The notes under the pieces: model-generated
Told to the model about the DNA's origin: nothing
What the model saw: the letters and a program-made list of their open reading frames with translations, nothing else
The model's database searches: none
Shown here: piece by piece, positions 34,437-43,208 of the stretch
Layout of the letters: every line of letters begins with the position of its first letter
Position numbering within the stretch: the first letter of the stretch is position 1
Program-made: the position numbers and the translations under genes
Source of the DNA: Solitalea koreensis
GTDB lineage: Bacteria > Bacteroidota > Bacteroidia > Sphingobacteriales > Sphingobacteriaceae
Direction: 5' to 3'
DNA: 64,000 nucleotides
Assembly: GCF_900182575.1 (NCBI RefSeq)
Contig: NZ_FXSZ01000002.1
Location: 62,001 to 126,000 of the forward strand

Positions 34437-35267
34437 ATGAAAAAGATCATCAACATATATTTACCGGTTTTAATTGCCTTTGTATTTGCTGCTTGCGAAG
34501 ATGTGGTGAATGTTAAATTAGAGCAGGGCCCTAAACAACTGGTAGTTGACGGTTGGATTACCGACCGCATCATACCTGATACCATTACGTTAAGCACAAC
34601 AGCAGCCTATTTCGAAAATCAGTCTACTCCAAAAGTGAGTGGTGCTAAAGTGGTTTTGAGCAACAACGAGGGTGTAACTGAAAAATTAACCGAAGTAAAA
34701 CCTGGTAAATACCTTGTTCAAACTATAAAAAGTAAAGTAGGAGGTAAGTACACTTTAACTATTGAATTTGAAGGTGAAAATTACGAGGCAAAAACGGAAG
34801 CGATGAGAAGTGGTTTGCGTTTAGATTCATTAACTTATGAATTCAAAAAGAAATCAGCTTTTATCGAAGAAGAAGGGTATGTGGTTAAAATGAGCGGACA
34901 AGAGTTGGAAGGAAAAGGGGATTCCTATCGCTTTAAAATCATGAAAAATGGTGTTTATTTAAAACAAGATCTGCGGTATTGGAATGATGATTATGTTGAC
35001 GGTAAATACCTTAAAGATGTTGAATTTCGTGACCAAAAACCTTTCGCACTTGGAGATAAGGTTAGTGTTGAAACCTATTCAATAACCAAGGATGCTTATC
35101 ATTTTTTTGATGAGATGGATAAGCAAATTCATAATGGGGGGTTATTCGCCAATCCGCCAGCCAATGTTCGAACTAATATCAAAAATGTAAATCCTAACTC
35201 AAGCAAGAAAGCTGTAGGATATTTTGGAGCATCGCTCGTGACTACGATAGAAGGTGTTGTGAAATAA
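34437..35267 (+). CDS. DUF4249 lipoprotein, partner of the TonB receptor
   Basis: A 276-residue lipoprotein with signal MKKIINIYLP...FAAC (lipidated C20) followed by EDVVNVKLEQGPKQLVVDGWITD, the diagnostic start of DUF4249. Beta-strand-rich Ig-like regions follow (TPKVSGAKVVLSNNEG; GKYTLTIEFEG). DUF4249 genes usually sit directly downstream of a TonB-dependent receptor, as here, so the product is thought to be a surface-side partner in uptake; the substrate is not known. The acid pair after the lipidated cysteine would fit a lipoprotein export signal in Bacteroidota. Confidence 0.9.
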   Translation: MKKIINIYLPVLIAFVFAACEDVVNVKLEQGPKQLVVDGWITDRIIPDTITLSTTAAYFENQSTPKVSGAKVVLSNNEGVTEKLTEVKPGKYLVQTIKSKVGGKYTLTIEFEGENYEAKTEAMRSGLRLDSLTYEFKKKSAFIEEEGYVVKMSGQELEGKGDSYRFKIMKNGVYLKQDLRYWNDDYVDGKYLKDVEFRDQKPFALGDKVSVETYSITKDAYHFFDEMDKQIHNGGLFANPPANVRTNIKNVNPNSSKKAVGYFGASLVTTIEGVVK

Positions 35268-35272
35268 ATAGT

Positions 35273-35293
35273 CTATTGACCATTGATTATGGA
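35273..35293. repeat. Heptamer array beside the amidase stop
   Basis: Three degenerate 7-mers: CTATTGA, CCATTGA and TTATGGA. They abut the stop codon of the convergent amidase gene (35294-35296) and are flanked by TAGTC and GACTA as short inverted ends. Confidence 0.6.
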
Positions 35294-36073
35294 CTAAACT
35301 GTAAAGTCATCCTGATCCTTTAGAAAAGGGAATCCTCTTCTGATAAATTCAAGGTTTTCTTTTGATAATTCGATTGTAAAAATGTCCTCCACATGCGTTT
35401 TTGAATAAAGCAGCGTCCCGTCGGGGGCTAAAAGCATACTGTCGCCGGTATGCGGTATATCATTACCATCGTTGCCTACCCGATTTACTCCAACTACGAA
35501 ACATTGATTTTCTACCGCCCGGGCAGGTAAAAGCGCTTTCCAATGTCCCGATCGACGTTCAGGCCAGTTGGCGACAAGGATAAACAGATCGTAAGGATTA
35601 GTATTTCGATTACGAATCCACACTGGGAAACGCAGGTCATAACAGATCATCGGACAGATTTTCCATCCTTTCAATTCAACCATCAACTTCTTGTGTCCAG
35701 CGGTGTAGGTTTTATCTTCTTTACCCAAACCAAAAAGATGGCGTTTGTCATAAGTTTCATAGCTGCCATCAGGTCGCATCCATACCAAGCGGTTATAAAA
35801 TTTGCCATTTTCTGTAATGATCAAACTCCCGGTAAGTACAGCATTTAAACGTTTGGCCTGATTTGCCATCCAGGTCAACGTTTTACCCGACATGTTTTCA
35901 GCAAAAGCTACAGCATTCATGGTAAATCCTGTACTGAACATTTCCGGTAAAATTACCAAATCAGTCGGTTCAGAAATTGAAGCAAGCTTATCTGAAAACA
36001 TTGCCAGATTAGCTTCTATGTTTTCCCAGTGAAGGTCACTTTGTACAAGCGTAATTTTCAGATCTTCTTTCAT
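35294..36073 (-). CDS. Nitrilase-superfamily omega-amidase (YafV-like)
   Basis: A 259-residue C-N hydrolase of the omega-amidase type that hydrolyses 2-oxoglutaramate or 2-oxosuccinamate to the 2-oxo acid and ammonia. The catalytic triad is visible: E44 in LPEMFSTGF, K110 in YDKRHLF and C144 in ICYDLRFP. The length, and GNDIPHTGDSMLLAPDG near the end, match YafV. It is 5 bp downstream of an aminotransferase of the YbdL/glutamine transaminase type on the same strand. Together they make a transamination/omega-amidase pair that pulls glutamine-dependent transamination forward. The function is inferred from family and pairing. Confidence 0.9.
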   Translation of the reverse strand: MKEDLKITLVQSDLHWENIEANLAMFSDKLASISEPTDLVILPEMFSTGFTMNAVAFAENMSGKTLTWMANQAKRLNAVLTGSLIITENGKFYNRLVWMRPDGSYETYDKRHLFGLGKEDKTYTAGHKKLMVELKGWKICPMICYDLRFPVWIRNRNTNPYDLFILVANWPERRSGHWKALLPARAVENQCFVVGVNRVGNDGNDIPHTGDSMLLAPDGTLLYSKTHVEDIFTIELSKENLEFIRRGFPFLKDQDDFTV

Positions 36074-36078
36074 AGCTT

Positions 36079-37227
36079 CTAAATTGCAACTAATCGTTCT
36101 ACGGCCTTTTGCAACGTTTCATCTTTCTTGGCGAAGCAAAAACGAATTACTTTATGATCCGTTCCGTGGCTATAAAACGCTGAAGTAGGAATGGTTGCAA
36201 CGCCGAATTCTTTCGTAATGCGGACTGCGAAATCATAATCACCCTCATCAGAAATATCAGCAAAGCTTGCCGTTTGGAAATATGAACCAGAAACGGGTAA
36301 TAATTTAAAACGGGTTTCGGTCATCAACTTTCTAAAATAATCACGCTTTTGCTGATAAAATGCAGAAAGTTCCATGATTTTATCGGGGTAATTTTCCATG
36401 TAAACAGCAACCGCATACTGCATTGGGGTGTTATTGGTATAAACAGAAAAGAGTTGCACTTTCATAAACTCTTTCATCAGTTCGGTAGGTCCGAGCGTAT
36501 AACCCAATCTCCAGCCTGTTGTATGAAAGGTTTTACCGAAAGATGAAACAATTAAACTACGCTCAGCTAGTTCAGGGTATTTAGCCATACTTTGATGCTC
36601 AACGCCATCAAACAAAATATGTTCATATACCTCATCACTTAAAATAATAATATCAGTACCTCGTGTAATTTTGATCAATTCCTCTATATCACTTTTACTA
36701 ATAGTGGTTCCAGTCGGATTATGAGGCGTGTTAATCATAATCATACGGGTTTTATTTGAGATGCACTTTTTCACCTCATCCCAAACAATACGATAATCAG
36801 GCGGAGTTAATTCAACCGCACGCGGAATTCCTCCATTTAGTTTAATTATAGGAGAATAGCAATCGTAGGCAGGTTCAAAAATAATTACCTCATCGCCTTC
36901 TCTGATAAAAGTCGTGATTGCTGTTCCTAATGCCTGAGTTCCTCCGGCAGCAACCACTACTTCTGTTTCCGGATTATATCTGCGCCCGGTACGATTAAAT
37001 GTCAATTCCGAAATTTGCTCTCGTAAAGCCAATACACCAGCCGGAGGAGAATACTGATTGAATCCTTTTTTCATGTACTCATCAACCAAATGAATTAATT
37101 GAGGATCAGTCCCAAAATCAGGAAAACCCTGAGCTAGATTTACAGCGTTATATTGATTGGCTAACCCTGTCATTACAGGGAAAATAGAATTGCCCACATT
37201 GGGCATTTTTGATTTAATTGATAGCAT
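36079..37227 (-). CDS. PLP-dependent aminotransferase (methionine / glutamine transaminase type)
   Basis: A class I/II aminotransferase of fold type I. The start at 37227 (MLSIKSKMPNVG) is preferred over 37278 because homologues begin close to it; this gives 382 residues, like E. coli YbdL. The PLP lysine is in VSSFGKTFHTTGWRLGY (K232). NLAQGFPDF at about 30-38, NTPHNPTG and the C-terminal arginine in VIRFCFAK complete the family set. YbdL-type enzymes act on methionine, phenylalanine and glutamine with 2-oxo acids such as 4-methylthio-2-oxobutyrate. The adjacent omega-amidase gene supports a glutamine-linked methionine salvage or keto-acid repair role. Confidence 0.88.
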   Translation of the reverse strand: MLSIKSKMPNVGNSIFPVMTGLANQYNAVNLAQGFPDFGTDPQLIHLVDEYMKKGFNQYSPPAGVLALREQISELTFNRTGRRYNPETEVVVAAGGTQALGTAITTFIREGDEVIIFEPAYDCYSPIIKLNGGIPRAVELTPPDYRIVWDEVKKCISNKTRMIMINTPHNPTGTTISKSDIEELIKITRGTDIIILSDEVYEHILFDGVEHQSMAKYPELAERSLIVSSFGKTFHTTGWRLGYTLGPTELMKEFMKVQLFSVYTNNTPMQYAVAVYMENYPDKIMELSAFYQQKRDYFRKLMTETRFKLLPVSGSYFQTASFADISDEGDYDFAVRITKEFGVATIPTSAFYSHGTDHKVIRFCFAKKDETLQKAVERLVAI

Positions 37228-37307
37228 GCTTAAGAAAGGATTATTTAACATAACCTGCAAAAACTGTATAACATTCAACTATTAAAGACGAGGTCTCTAA
37301 ATGTTAA

Positions 37308-37330
37308 AAAAATCAAAGAGAATGATTTTT
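37308..37330 (-). terminator. Possible weak terminator of the SRPBCC gene
   Basis: AAAAATCA (37308-37315) pairs with TGATTTTT (37323-37330); on the minus strand the hairpin is followed by T residues. The stem is A-T rich and the site lies 144 bp past the SRPBCC stop. Confidence 0.35.
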
Positions 37331-37473
37331 ACTGCTACAAGTATAGCCAATATGTTTTTTATTCACATGAACTTAAAAAGAATCACTTAAAACGAGAGAT
37401 AATACTTACTGAGATATATAATGTTCAGCATTCTTTAAACCTTTGCGAAGTAAAGAAGAGTTTTGCGATCCCA

Positions 37474-37923
37474 TTAGGCATCGGGAATTTCTGGTTCGAC
37501 TAGCTTAGCCAACTTTTCTAAAGATTCTTGCCAACCTAAGTAACACATTTCTGTGGGTATTACAGAAGGAATATTTTCCTGAAGAATTTTTATTTCAGTT
37601 CCAACCAAAACTTTCTTCAGCCAAACCGAAGTGATCATTTCACCTGGAAGGTTAGGGTCATCGAATTTATCTGTATACTTTAAAAACTCATTAGGTTTAA
37701 GCTCGATGTATTTACCTCCAAATGAATGGCCGTTGCCAGTTGAAAAATTATGAAATGACATTCTAAAAGTTCCTTCTACTTGCACATTCATTTCATGTAC
37801 GGTACAAAGGAACCCATAGGGAGGTAGCCAGGCTGAAATGGCGTTGGCTTCAGTAAAAGCGCGATAGACCTTTTCAGGTGTAGTTTTAAGAACTCTGTGT
37901 AGAGAAACATTATTGTTTGACAT
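37474..37923 (-). CDS. SRPBCC / AHSA1-type small protein
   Basis: A 149-residue START-like (SRPBCC) protein of the activator-of-Hsp90-ATPase C-terminal type. The opening HRVLKTTPEKVYRAFTEANAISAWLPPYGF is the characteristic helix-grip start. GTFRMSFHNF and VWLKKVLVGTEIKILQENIP form the middle strands and GWQESLEKLAKLVEPE the long C-terminal helix. These small single-domain proteins bind hydrophobic ligands or have unknown roles; no partner gene is adjacent. Divergent from the ABC transporter genes across a 325-bp gap. Confidence 0.85.
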   Translation of the reverse strand: MSNNNVSLHRVLKTTPEKVYRAFTEANAISAWLPPYGFLCTVHEMNVQVEGTFRMSFHNFSTGNGHSFGGKYIELKPNEFLKYTDKFDDPNLPGEMITSVWLKKVLVGTEIKILQENIPSVIPTEMCYLGWQESLEKLAKLVEPEIPDA

Positions 37924-38248
37924 AAATGGTTGTAATTGGTTATTATAAATTTAAATAAAATTCCACTATGAGCTTCAATAGAGACTCTTTTCCAATAGAT
38001 GTATCTTCATTCTTTGGATTTGTTTTTTCTGCTTTTAATACTAGTTTTAGAGATGACGTCATCTTTATTTAGATATTAAAAACTAAAATAATTGAAATGC
38101 TTGGTAAAACAACGGGGTAAACATTTAGATGTTTTATTACTTAGATTACGTTATTTTTACCTAATAAATTATAAAACTACCTATTCAAGTTCATGCCAAT
38201 ACAGTAAATGCGAAAATCGGCGCGTATTCTTAAAACTATAAACTTCTG
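37924..38248. other. Divergent intergenic region with a 14-bp perfect palindrome
   Basis: A 325-bp gap between the SRPBCC gene and the ABC transporter operon. No ORF or RNA is evident. It holds the palindrome at 38051-38064. No perfect TAnnTTTG element was found close to either start. Confidence 0.5.
38051..38064. promoter_or_regulatory. Perfect palindrome AGATGACGTCATCT, candidate operator
   Basis: Both halves are exact reverse complements with a TGACGTCA core. It is located between two divergent genes, 128 bp before the SRPBCC start and 185 bp before the ABC operon. A dimeric regulator site is plausible but no binding protein is known. Confidence 0.45.
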
Positions 38249-39205
38249 ATGAAAAAAGTTATTTTTTTATTCTTCTGCATATTATCAACTTATGGCTGTA
38301 GCAGTCCAACTAAAAATTCTTCCGCTCATAAAATTGCTTTTGTTGATGCTTTTGAAGATGCTACCTTGGCCCAAGCTAAACAAGGATTCTTTGATGCTCT
38401 GAAAAAACATGGCTTCGAGGATAAAAAGAATCTGGAAATAATCTATAGTAATGCCCAGAACAGCATTCCGACTTTAATACAAGGAATTAATTATGCAATA
38501 AGCCAAAAGGTTGAATTAATAGCAACCAATGCAACTTTGCCTACAATTACTGCAGCCCAACGCGAAAAAACAATTCCCATATTTATGATGGTTTCATCGA
38601 GTCCGAAAATGGCAGGTTTGGAAGATGCTCAAGGAAATGCTCCTTCAAACCTTTACGGCATTTATGAAAACTTGAATTACATCGACACATCGGTTGCAAT
38701 GATTAAAACGCTTAGACCAGCAGTAAAACGATTAGGAGCCATCTATAACCAATCCGAGCCACAATCAGTTGATGCTTATAATCGGATAGTAGCGCAGGCA
38801 AAGTCTTCTGGAATGGAACTTATTGCTCTACCTGTTAATAGTTCGGCCGACACTAAATTGGTTGTTGAATCATTACTAGCTAAAAAGATCGATGCATTTT
38901 TTGCGTTGCCTGATAATACCGTTTTTGCTTCATTTGAAACCATTGTTAAAAGTTGTGATAAAGCCGAAGTTCCTGTTTTTACCAGCGAAGCAGGATTAGT
39001 TAAACGTGGCGCAGTAGCAGCATTCGGTGCCGATTTATATCAATGGGGATTTCAAGCGGGCGAACAAGCAGCAGCTTTTCTAAAAGATCCCAATGATAAA
39101 TCTTTAAAGCCGGAAGTGGTAGAAGTGCGTAAACGAGTATTCAACCCTCAAGTAGCTGCTAAATTTGGGATTAAACCACCAGCTGATTTTGAGATTGTAA
39201 AATAA
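38249..39205 (+). CDS. ABC transporter substrate-binding lipoprotein (TrpX-like, ABC_sub_bind family)
   Basis: A 318-residue lipoprotein: MKKVIFLFFCILSTYGC puts the lipidated cysteine at C17. The mature protein has the two-lobed type I binding fold of the ABC_sub_bind family (KIAFVDAFEDATLAQAKQGFFDAL; LIATNATLPTITAA; TIPIFMMVSSSP; GAIYNQSEPQS). This family includes Firmicute TrpX proteins controlled by tryptophan T-boxes, but other members carry other ligands, so the substrate here is open. A permease and an ATPase gene follow directly on the same strand to make a complete importer. I see no T-box or riboswitch upstream. Confidence 0.9.
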   Translation: MKKVIFLFFCILSTYGCSSPTKNSSAHKIAFVDAFEDATLAQAKQGFFDALKKHGFEDKKNLEIIYSNAQNSIPTLIQGINYAISQKVELIATNATLPTITAAQREKTIPIFMMVSSSPKMAGLEDAQGNAPSNLYGIYENLNYIDTSVAMIKTLRPAVKRLGAIYNQSEPQSVDAYNRIVAQAKSSGMELIALPVNSSADTKLVVESLLAKKIDAFFALPDNTVFASFETIVKSCDKAEVPVFTSEAGLVKRGAVAAFGADLYQWGFQAGEQAAAFLKDPNDKSLKPEVVEVRKRVFNPQVAAKFGIKPPADFEIVK

Positions 39206-39245
39206 TCTTCGAGCGGAGTTAAGGCCTTTTCCAAAAAAAACTAAG

Positions 39246-40112
39246 ATGAACTTCTACCTAACAGCCTTTCTTTTAGGTCTCAGTCTTTCGGTCATAGCGA
39301 TGGGAATCTTTATTTCTATGAAGATTTTCAATATCCCTGACATCACAACCGATGGGAGTTATACCTTAGGAGCTGTTATCACCGCTATTTGTTTAAGTCA
39401 TGGTTATCCACTTTGGTTAACCTATTTATTAGCTGTATTTGGTGGTGCATTGGCCGGCTCAATTACCGGATTTATACACACTAAATTAAAGATAAATGCA
39501 TTATTAGCCGGTATTCTGGTAATGACTGCTTTATACTCCGTTAATTTAAGTTTGTTGGGAAGATCCAATTTGCCATTACTGAACGTCCGAAATATTTTCC
39601 AATCACTAAGTTTCATTTCTGATATCGACAGAAATACATTTTTTATTCTTTTAGTAATTACCACTTTACTTTGGGTTGGTCTATCCTTGATGTTAAAAAC
39701 GGATTTCGGTTTAGCAATGCGAGCTACCGGAAATTCTGAAAGTATGATCAAAGCTCTGGGCGTTGATACAGACCGGATGAAAATCATTGGACTGGCCATT
39801 TCAAATGGATTAGTTGCCACCAGCGGTTTTTTGGTTGCTCAATATCAAGGCTTTGCTGACATCAATATGGGGATTGGAATTGTGATAGTTGGATTAGGGT
39901 CCGTTATGATAGGAGAGGCCATTAGTCATTGGTTCAACATAAGCAGTATTTGGATCAATATTTTATTGGTAATTGCAGGTTCAATTGCTTTTCAAGTGGT
40001 TTTAGCTTTCACGCTTTCCTTAGGTATTGATGCTAATTTACTCAAACTCATTACGGCACTCTTTGTATTGTTCATTGTAAGTTTACCTAACCTCAGCTTC
40101 CGCAAAAATTAA
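39246..40112 (+). CDS. ABC transporter permease (TrpY-like)
   Basis: A 288-residue polytopic inner-membrane protein of the branched-chain/ribose-type permease family (COG4120, BPD_transp_2). The N-terminal FLLGLSLSVIAMGIFISMKIFNIPDITTDGSYTLGAVI is highly characteristic, and ATGNSESMIKALGVD is the coupling region facing the ATPase. About eight hydrophobic segments are visible. It starts 40 bp after the binding-protein gene, and its stop overlaps the ATPase start by one base (TAATG), so translational coupling is likely. It works with the two adjacent products. Confidence 0.92.
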   Translation: MNFYLTAFLLGLSLSVIAMGIFISMKIFNIPDITTDGSYTLGAVITAICLSHGYPLWLTYLLAVFGGALAGSITGFIHTKLKINALLAGILVMTALYSVNLSLLGRSNLPLLNVRNIFQSLSFISDIDRNTFFILLVITTLLWVGLSLMLKTDFGLAMRATGNSESMIKALGVDTDRMKIIGLAISNGLVATSGFLVAQYQGFADINMGIGIVIVGLGSVMIGEAISHWFNISSIWINILLVIAGSIAFQVVLAFTLSLGIDANLLKLITALFVLFIVSLPNLSFRKN

Positions 40113-40861
40113 TGATCGAACTAAAAAACGTTTCGAAAACTTTTAACAAAGGCAAGGCGAACGAAGTCAATGCGCTAAAAAATACGTCAATTAAGATTGA
40201 AAAAGGAGAATTTGTAGTTGTAATAGGAGAGAATGGTTCTGGAAAATCTACCTTTTTAAATCTGGTGGCGGGAAATATTTACCCGAGTGAAGGTAACATT
40301 TATTTACAAGGAGAAGACGTTACCAAACTACCAGAATTTGGCAGAAGTCGTTGGATAGCCCGGGTTTTCCAAAATCCATTAAGTGGAACCGCATCCGAGC
40401 TAAGTATCTTAACCAACTTTCGCTTAGCGTCATTGCGAACTCAACGCAAAAAAATGGTAATCGGAACGAATCGCAAATTTGTTGAAAAGGTAAAAGAACA
40501 AGTATCCAGCTTAAACATGGGCTTAGAAAATAAATTGGAGCAATCAATGGGAAGTTTATCAGGTGGGCAGCGACAAGCATTAACGCTCTTGATGAGTGTT
40601 ATGGACGAAGCCAAGATATTACTATTGGATGAACCAACAGCAGCGCTTGATCCACGTTCTGCTCAACTTATTTTGAAAACGGCTGATCAACTCATAACTC
40701 AATATGGTTTAACCGCAGTTTTAGTTACACATAATTTAAAAGATGCTTACACCCATGGAAATCGTATTCTGCAATTTTCAGAAGGGGAAATTATACGAGA
40801 CATTTCCTCTTCTGAAAAAGAAAAAATACAACAAACCGATTTGTACGCCTGGTTTGAATAA
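40112..40861 (+). CDS. ABC transporter ATP-binding protein (TrpZ-like)
   Basis: A 249-residue ABC ATPase. Walker A is GENGSGKST (about 39-47), the signature motif LSGGQRQAL (about 149-157), Walker B ILLLDEPTAALDP and the H-loop VTHNLKDA. The start overlaps the permease stop by one base. With the upstream permease and lipoprotein it completes a TrpXYZ-like importer. No obvious terminator is seen before the cobalamin riboswitch, whose promoter begins about 60 bp downstream. Confidence 0.95.
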   Translation: MIELKNVSKTFNKGKANEVNALKNTSIKIEKGEFVVVIGENGSGKSTFLNLVAGNIYPSEGNIYLQGEDVTKLPEFGRSRWIARVFQNPLSGTASELSILTNFRLASLRTQRKKMVIGTNRKFVEKVKEQVSSLNMGLENKLEQSMGSLSGGQRQALTLLMSVMDEAKILLLDEPTAALDPRSAQLILKTADQLITQYGLTAVLVTHNLKDAYTHGNRILQFSEGEIIRDISSSEKEKIQQTDLYAWFE

Positions 40862-40922
40862 CTGGAAATATATAAGACTAATTGTTCAAGAATTAAGTTT
40901 TTAAATCCACGCGAAATCTGTA

Positions 40923-40953
40923 TTTGATAATTAGGATGCAAGTACTAATTTTG
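40923..40953 (+). promoter_or_regulatory. Promoter of the cobalamin riboswitch-btuB transcript
   Basis: TTTG at 40923-40926 and TAATTTTG at 40946-40953, spaced by 19 bp, match the Bacteroidota -33/-7 consensus. The riboswitch core begins a few bases downstream, so the position is exactly as expected. Confidence 0.75.
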
Positions 40954-40957
40954 CACT

Positions 40958-41155
40958 GCTTTTGGTTCGCTCGTTATCAGTCTGAAACGCACGATTAAAA
41001 GGGAACTGGGTGTAAATCCCAGACAGGCCCGCTGCTGTAAGCTCTGGTGTTAAGAAAATCATTAACCCCAATCCGACAATTAGCCACTGTGAAATTAGAC
41101 CATTCACGGGAAGGCGTCGGAAGAAAGAGTAAGTCAGAAGACCTGCCAATAGCAC
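40958..41155 (+). ncRNA. Cobalamin (AdoCbl-type) riboswitch
   Basis: The strongly conserved segments of the cobalamin riboswitch occur in order: GGGAACTGGGTGTAAATCCC at 41001-41020, ACAGGCCCGCTGCTGTAA (the B12 box region, 41023-41040), AGCCACTG, then GGGAAGGCGTCGG and AGTAAGTCAGAAGACCTGCC at the 3' side. It lies on the plus strand just behind a good promoter and ahead of a btuB-type receptor. In this family ligand binding lowers expression, so B12 should repress receptor synthesis. A hairpin AGCTTT...AAAGCT at about 41169-41188 may be part of the expression platform. Confidence 0.95.
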
Positions 41156-41271
41156 AATAATTAATTCATAGCTTTCGGGGACCAAAGCTGGAATGAAAAT
41201 ACTGCTAGCGTATTTCCATTTTAATTCCTTGTGGGCTTATGAGCATTTTTTAATCTCATAAACTTCAAAAA

Positions 41272-43206
41272 TTGAAAAAGACATTTACTCTTCTTTCTTT
41301 AGTATCGCTGAGCCTGATTACTTATGCTCAAGACTCAAAATTAAGCCTCGACGAGGTAACGGTTACTGCAACCAAATTTGCCAAAAAATCTTCTGAAACC
41401 GGAAAAGTTGTTTCCGTTATCTCTAAAGAAGAAATTGAACGCAACCGAGGAAAAAGCCTTTCAGATTTATTGAATATTCAATCCGGATTATCGCTAAATG
41501 GTGCTAACAGTAATGCAGGTACAAACATATCCACTTATATGCGCGGAGCGGCTACCGGTTATACTTTAATTTTAATTGACGGCATTCCGGTAAATGATCC
41601 TTCACAAATTACCAATGATTATGATATCAATCTGATTAGCATATCTATGATTGATCATGTCGAAATTCTTAAAGGTGGAAATTCAACATTATACGGCTCT
41701 GATGCCGTAGCTGGTGTGATCAATATCATTAGCAAAAAAGGAGGAGATAAAAGGCTCGGTATAAACGCTTTGCTAACTGCAGGAAGTTATCAAAGCTATA
41801 AGCAAAACCTTGGGTTAAACGGAAAAACAGGAAATTTTGATTTCAACTTTTCTGCAACCAATGAAAATACTAACGGTTTTTCAAGTGCTAAAAATGGTTC
41901 TGATACAGGAGAGTTCGATAATGATGCTTTCCATTTAAAAGCTGCAAATTTAGGCTTAGGATGGCAATCCACTAATACTTTAATGATTAGACCTTTTATT
42001 CGTTATAGCCAGACTACCAACATGCTTGATTACGGAGCATTTACAGATGACAAGGATTATAATGGACGCTCATCCGATTTAAATACCGGTTTTACAAGCA
42101 GTCTTCAATTACCAAAATCGCTGTTCAACTTTTCATATGCTTACAATGATGTTAAGCGATACTTCAAAAACGATTCACTCACTGGTCCGCAAGAGTTTTC
42201 ATTATCGGATACAAAAGGTCAAGTTCACAACGCTGAATTGTTTGGAAAATTTAATCTTTCATCCCATATAGAATTGCTTACCGGAGCTAATTATCGTTTT
42301 AATAATACTGATCAATTTAGTCAATACATTAGCCCATTCTATACGCCTCCTGTTTCAAAGATTAACCCTGATTCAGCTAAAAATAGTATCAGCAGTATCT
42401 ATGCTTCTGTTTTTCTGAAAAACCTTAGCGGTTTTAATTTTGAACTCGGTGGACGATATAATCATCATTCTATTTACGGAAACAATTTCACTTACACCAT
42501 CAATCCTTCCTTTTTGATTGAAGAAAATGTTAAAGTATTTGTGAATGTATCTTCAGCATTTAAAACGCCAAGTCTGTATCAGCTATTTTCAGTATATGGA
42601 AATACCGATTTGATACCTGAAAAATCAAGTAGTTATGAAGCCGGTTTCCAGGTAGTGGGTGATGCTACTAAAGCAAAATTTACATTCAATGCCTTTAAAA
42701 GAAACATTAAGGATGTAATAACATTTCAAACCGATCCAAACACGTTTAAATCGAAATATGTTAATTTAAATGAACAAAATGATCAAGGCTTTGAATCAGA
42801 AGCTGAATATCAACTTTTTAGCAAATTAAATATTAAAGCTTTTTATACTTTGGTTTATGGTAAGGTTACAAATAATTCAATCTCAATAAATAATTTGTAC
42901 CGCCGCCCTAGAAATTCATTTGGAATAAATGCCGGATGGAATGCTGCCGAAAATCTTTTTGTTTCTGCTAATTTAAAATTAGTAGGCAAAAGAACTGATC
43001 CGTTTTTTGATCCGGTTACTTTTAAAAGTCAGATTTTAGTTCTGGATAACTATTCGTTGTTGAATTTTTATGCAGAGTATAGATTTGTGAAACGTTTCAA
43101 GGTATTTGTGGAATTGAACAACTTACTTGATGAACAATACACGGAGATTACAGGCTTCAATACACGCGGATTTAACATCAATACCGGTTTAAGTTTTAAC
43201 CTTTAA
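41272..43206 (+). CDS. btuB: TonB-dependent cobalamin receptor (BtuB-like), TTG start
   Basis: A 644-residue TonB-dependent outer-membrane receptor placed under a cobalamin riboswitch, so vitamin B12 or another corrinoid is the expected ligand. The start is TTG at 41272: it begins the signal peptide MKKTFTLLSLVSLSLITYAQ, and no ATG precedes it before an in-frame stop. The TonB box/plug starts at LDEVTVTATKF; the plug contains TYMRGAATGYTLILIDGIPVND and ILKGGNSTLYGSDAVAGVINI; the barrel ends in a terminal NTGLSFNL. It lacks the carboxypeptidase-like N-terminal domain of the 32-kb receptor. The DUF71 gene follows after 2 bp. Confidence 0.93.
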   Translation: MKKTFTLLSLVSLSLITYAQDSKLSLDEVTVTATKFAKKSSETGKVVSVISKEEIERNRGKSLSDLLNIQSGLSLNGANSNAGTNISTYMRGAATGYTLILIDGIPVNDPSQITNDYDINLISISMIDHVEILKGGNSTLYGSDAVAGVINIISKKGGDKRLGINALLTAGSYQSYKQNLGLNGKTGNFDFNFSATNENTNGFSSAKNGSDTGEFDNDAFHLKAANLGLGWQSTNTLMIRPFIRYSQTTNMLDYGAFTDDKDYNGRSSDLNTGFTSSLQLPKSLFNFSYAYNDVKRYFKNDSLTGPQEFSLSDTKGQVHNAELFGKFNLSSHIELLTGANYRFNNTDQFSQYISPFYTPPVSKINPDSAKNSISSIYASVFLKNLSGFNFELGGRYNHHSIYGNNFTYTINPSFLIEENVKVFVNVSSAFKTPSLYQLFSVYGNTDLIPEKSSSYEAGFQVVGDATKAKFTFNAFKRNIKDVITFQTDPNTFKSKYVNLNEQNDQGFESEAEYQLFSKLNIKAFYTLVYGKVTNNSISINNLYRRPRNSFGINAGWNAAENLFVSANLKLVGKRTDPFFDPVTFKSQILVLDNYSLLNFYAEYRFVKRFKVFVELNNLLDEQYTEITGFNTRGFNINTGLSFNL

Positions 43207-43208
43207 GA

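Noticed and set aside
40931..41185. 84-residue minus-strand open frame across the riboswitch
   Set aside because: The sequence is fully explained by the conserved cobalamin riboswitch on the plus strand.
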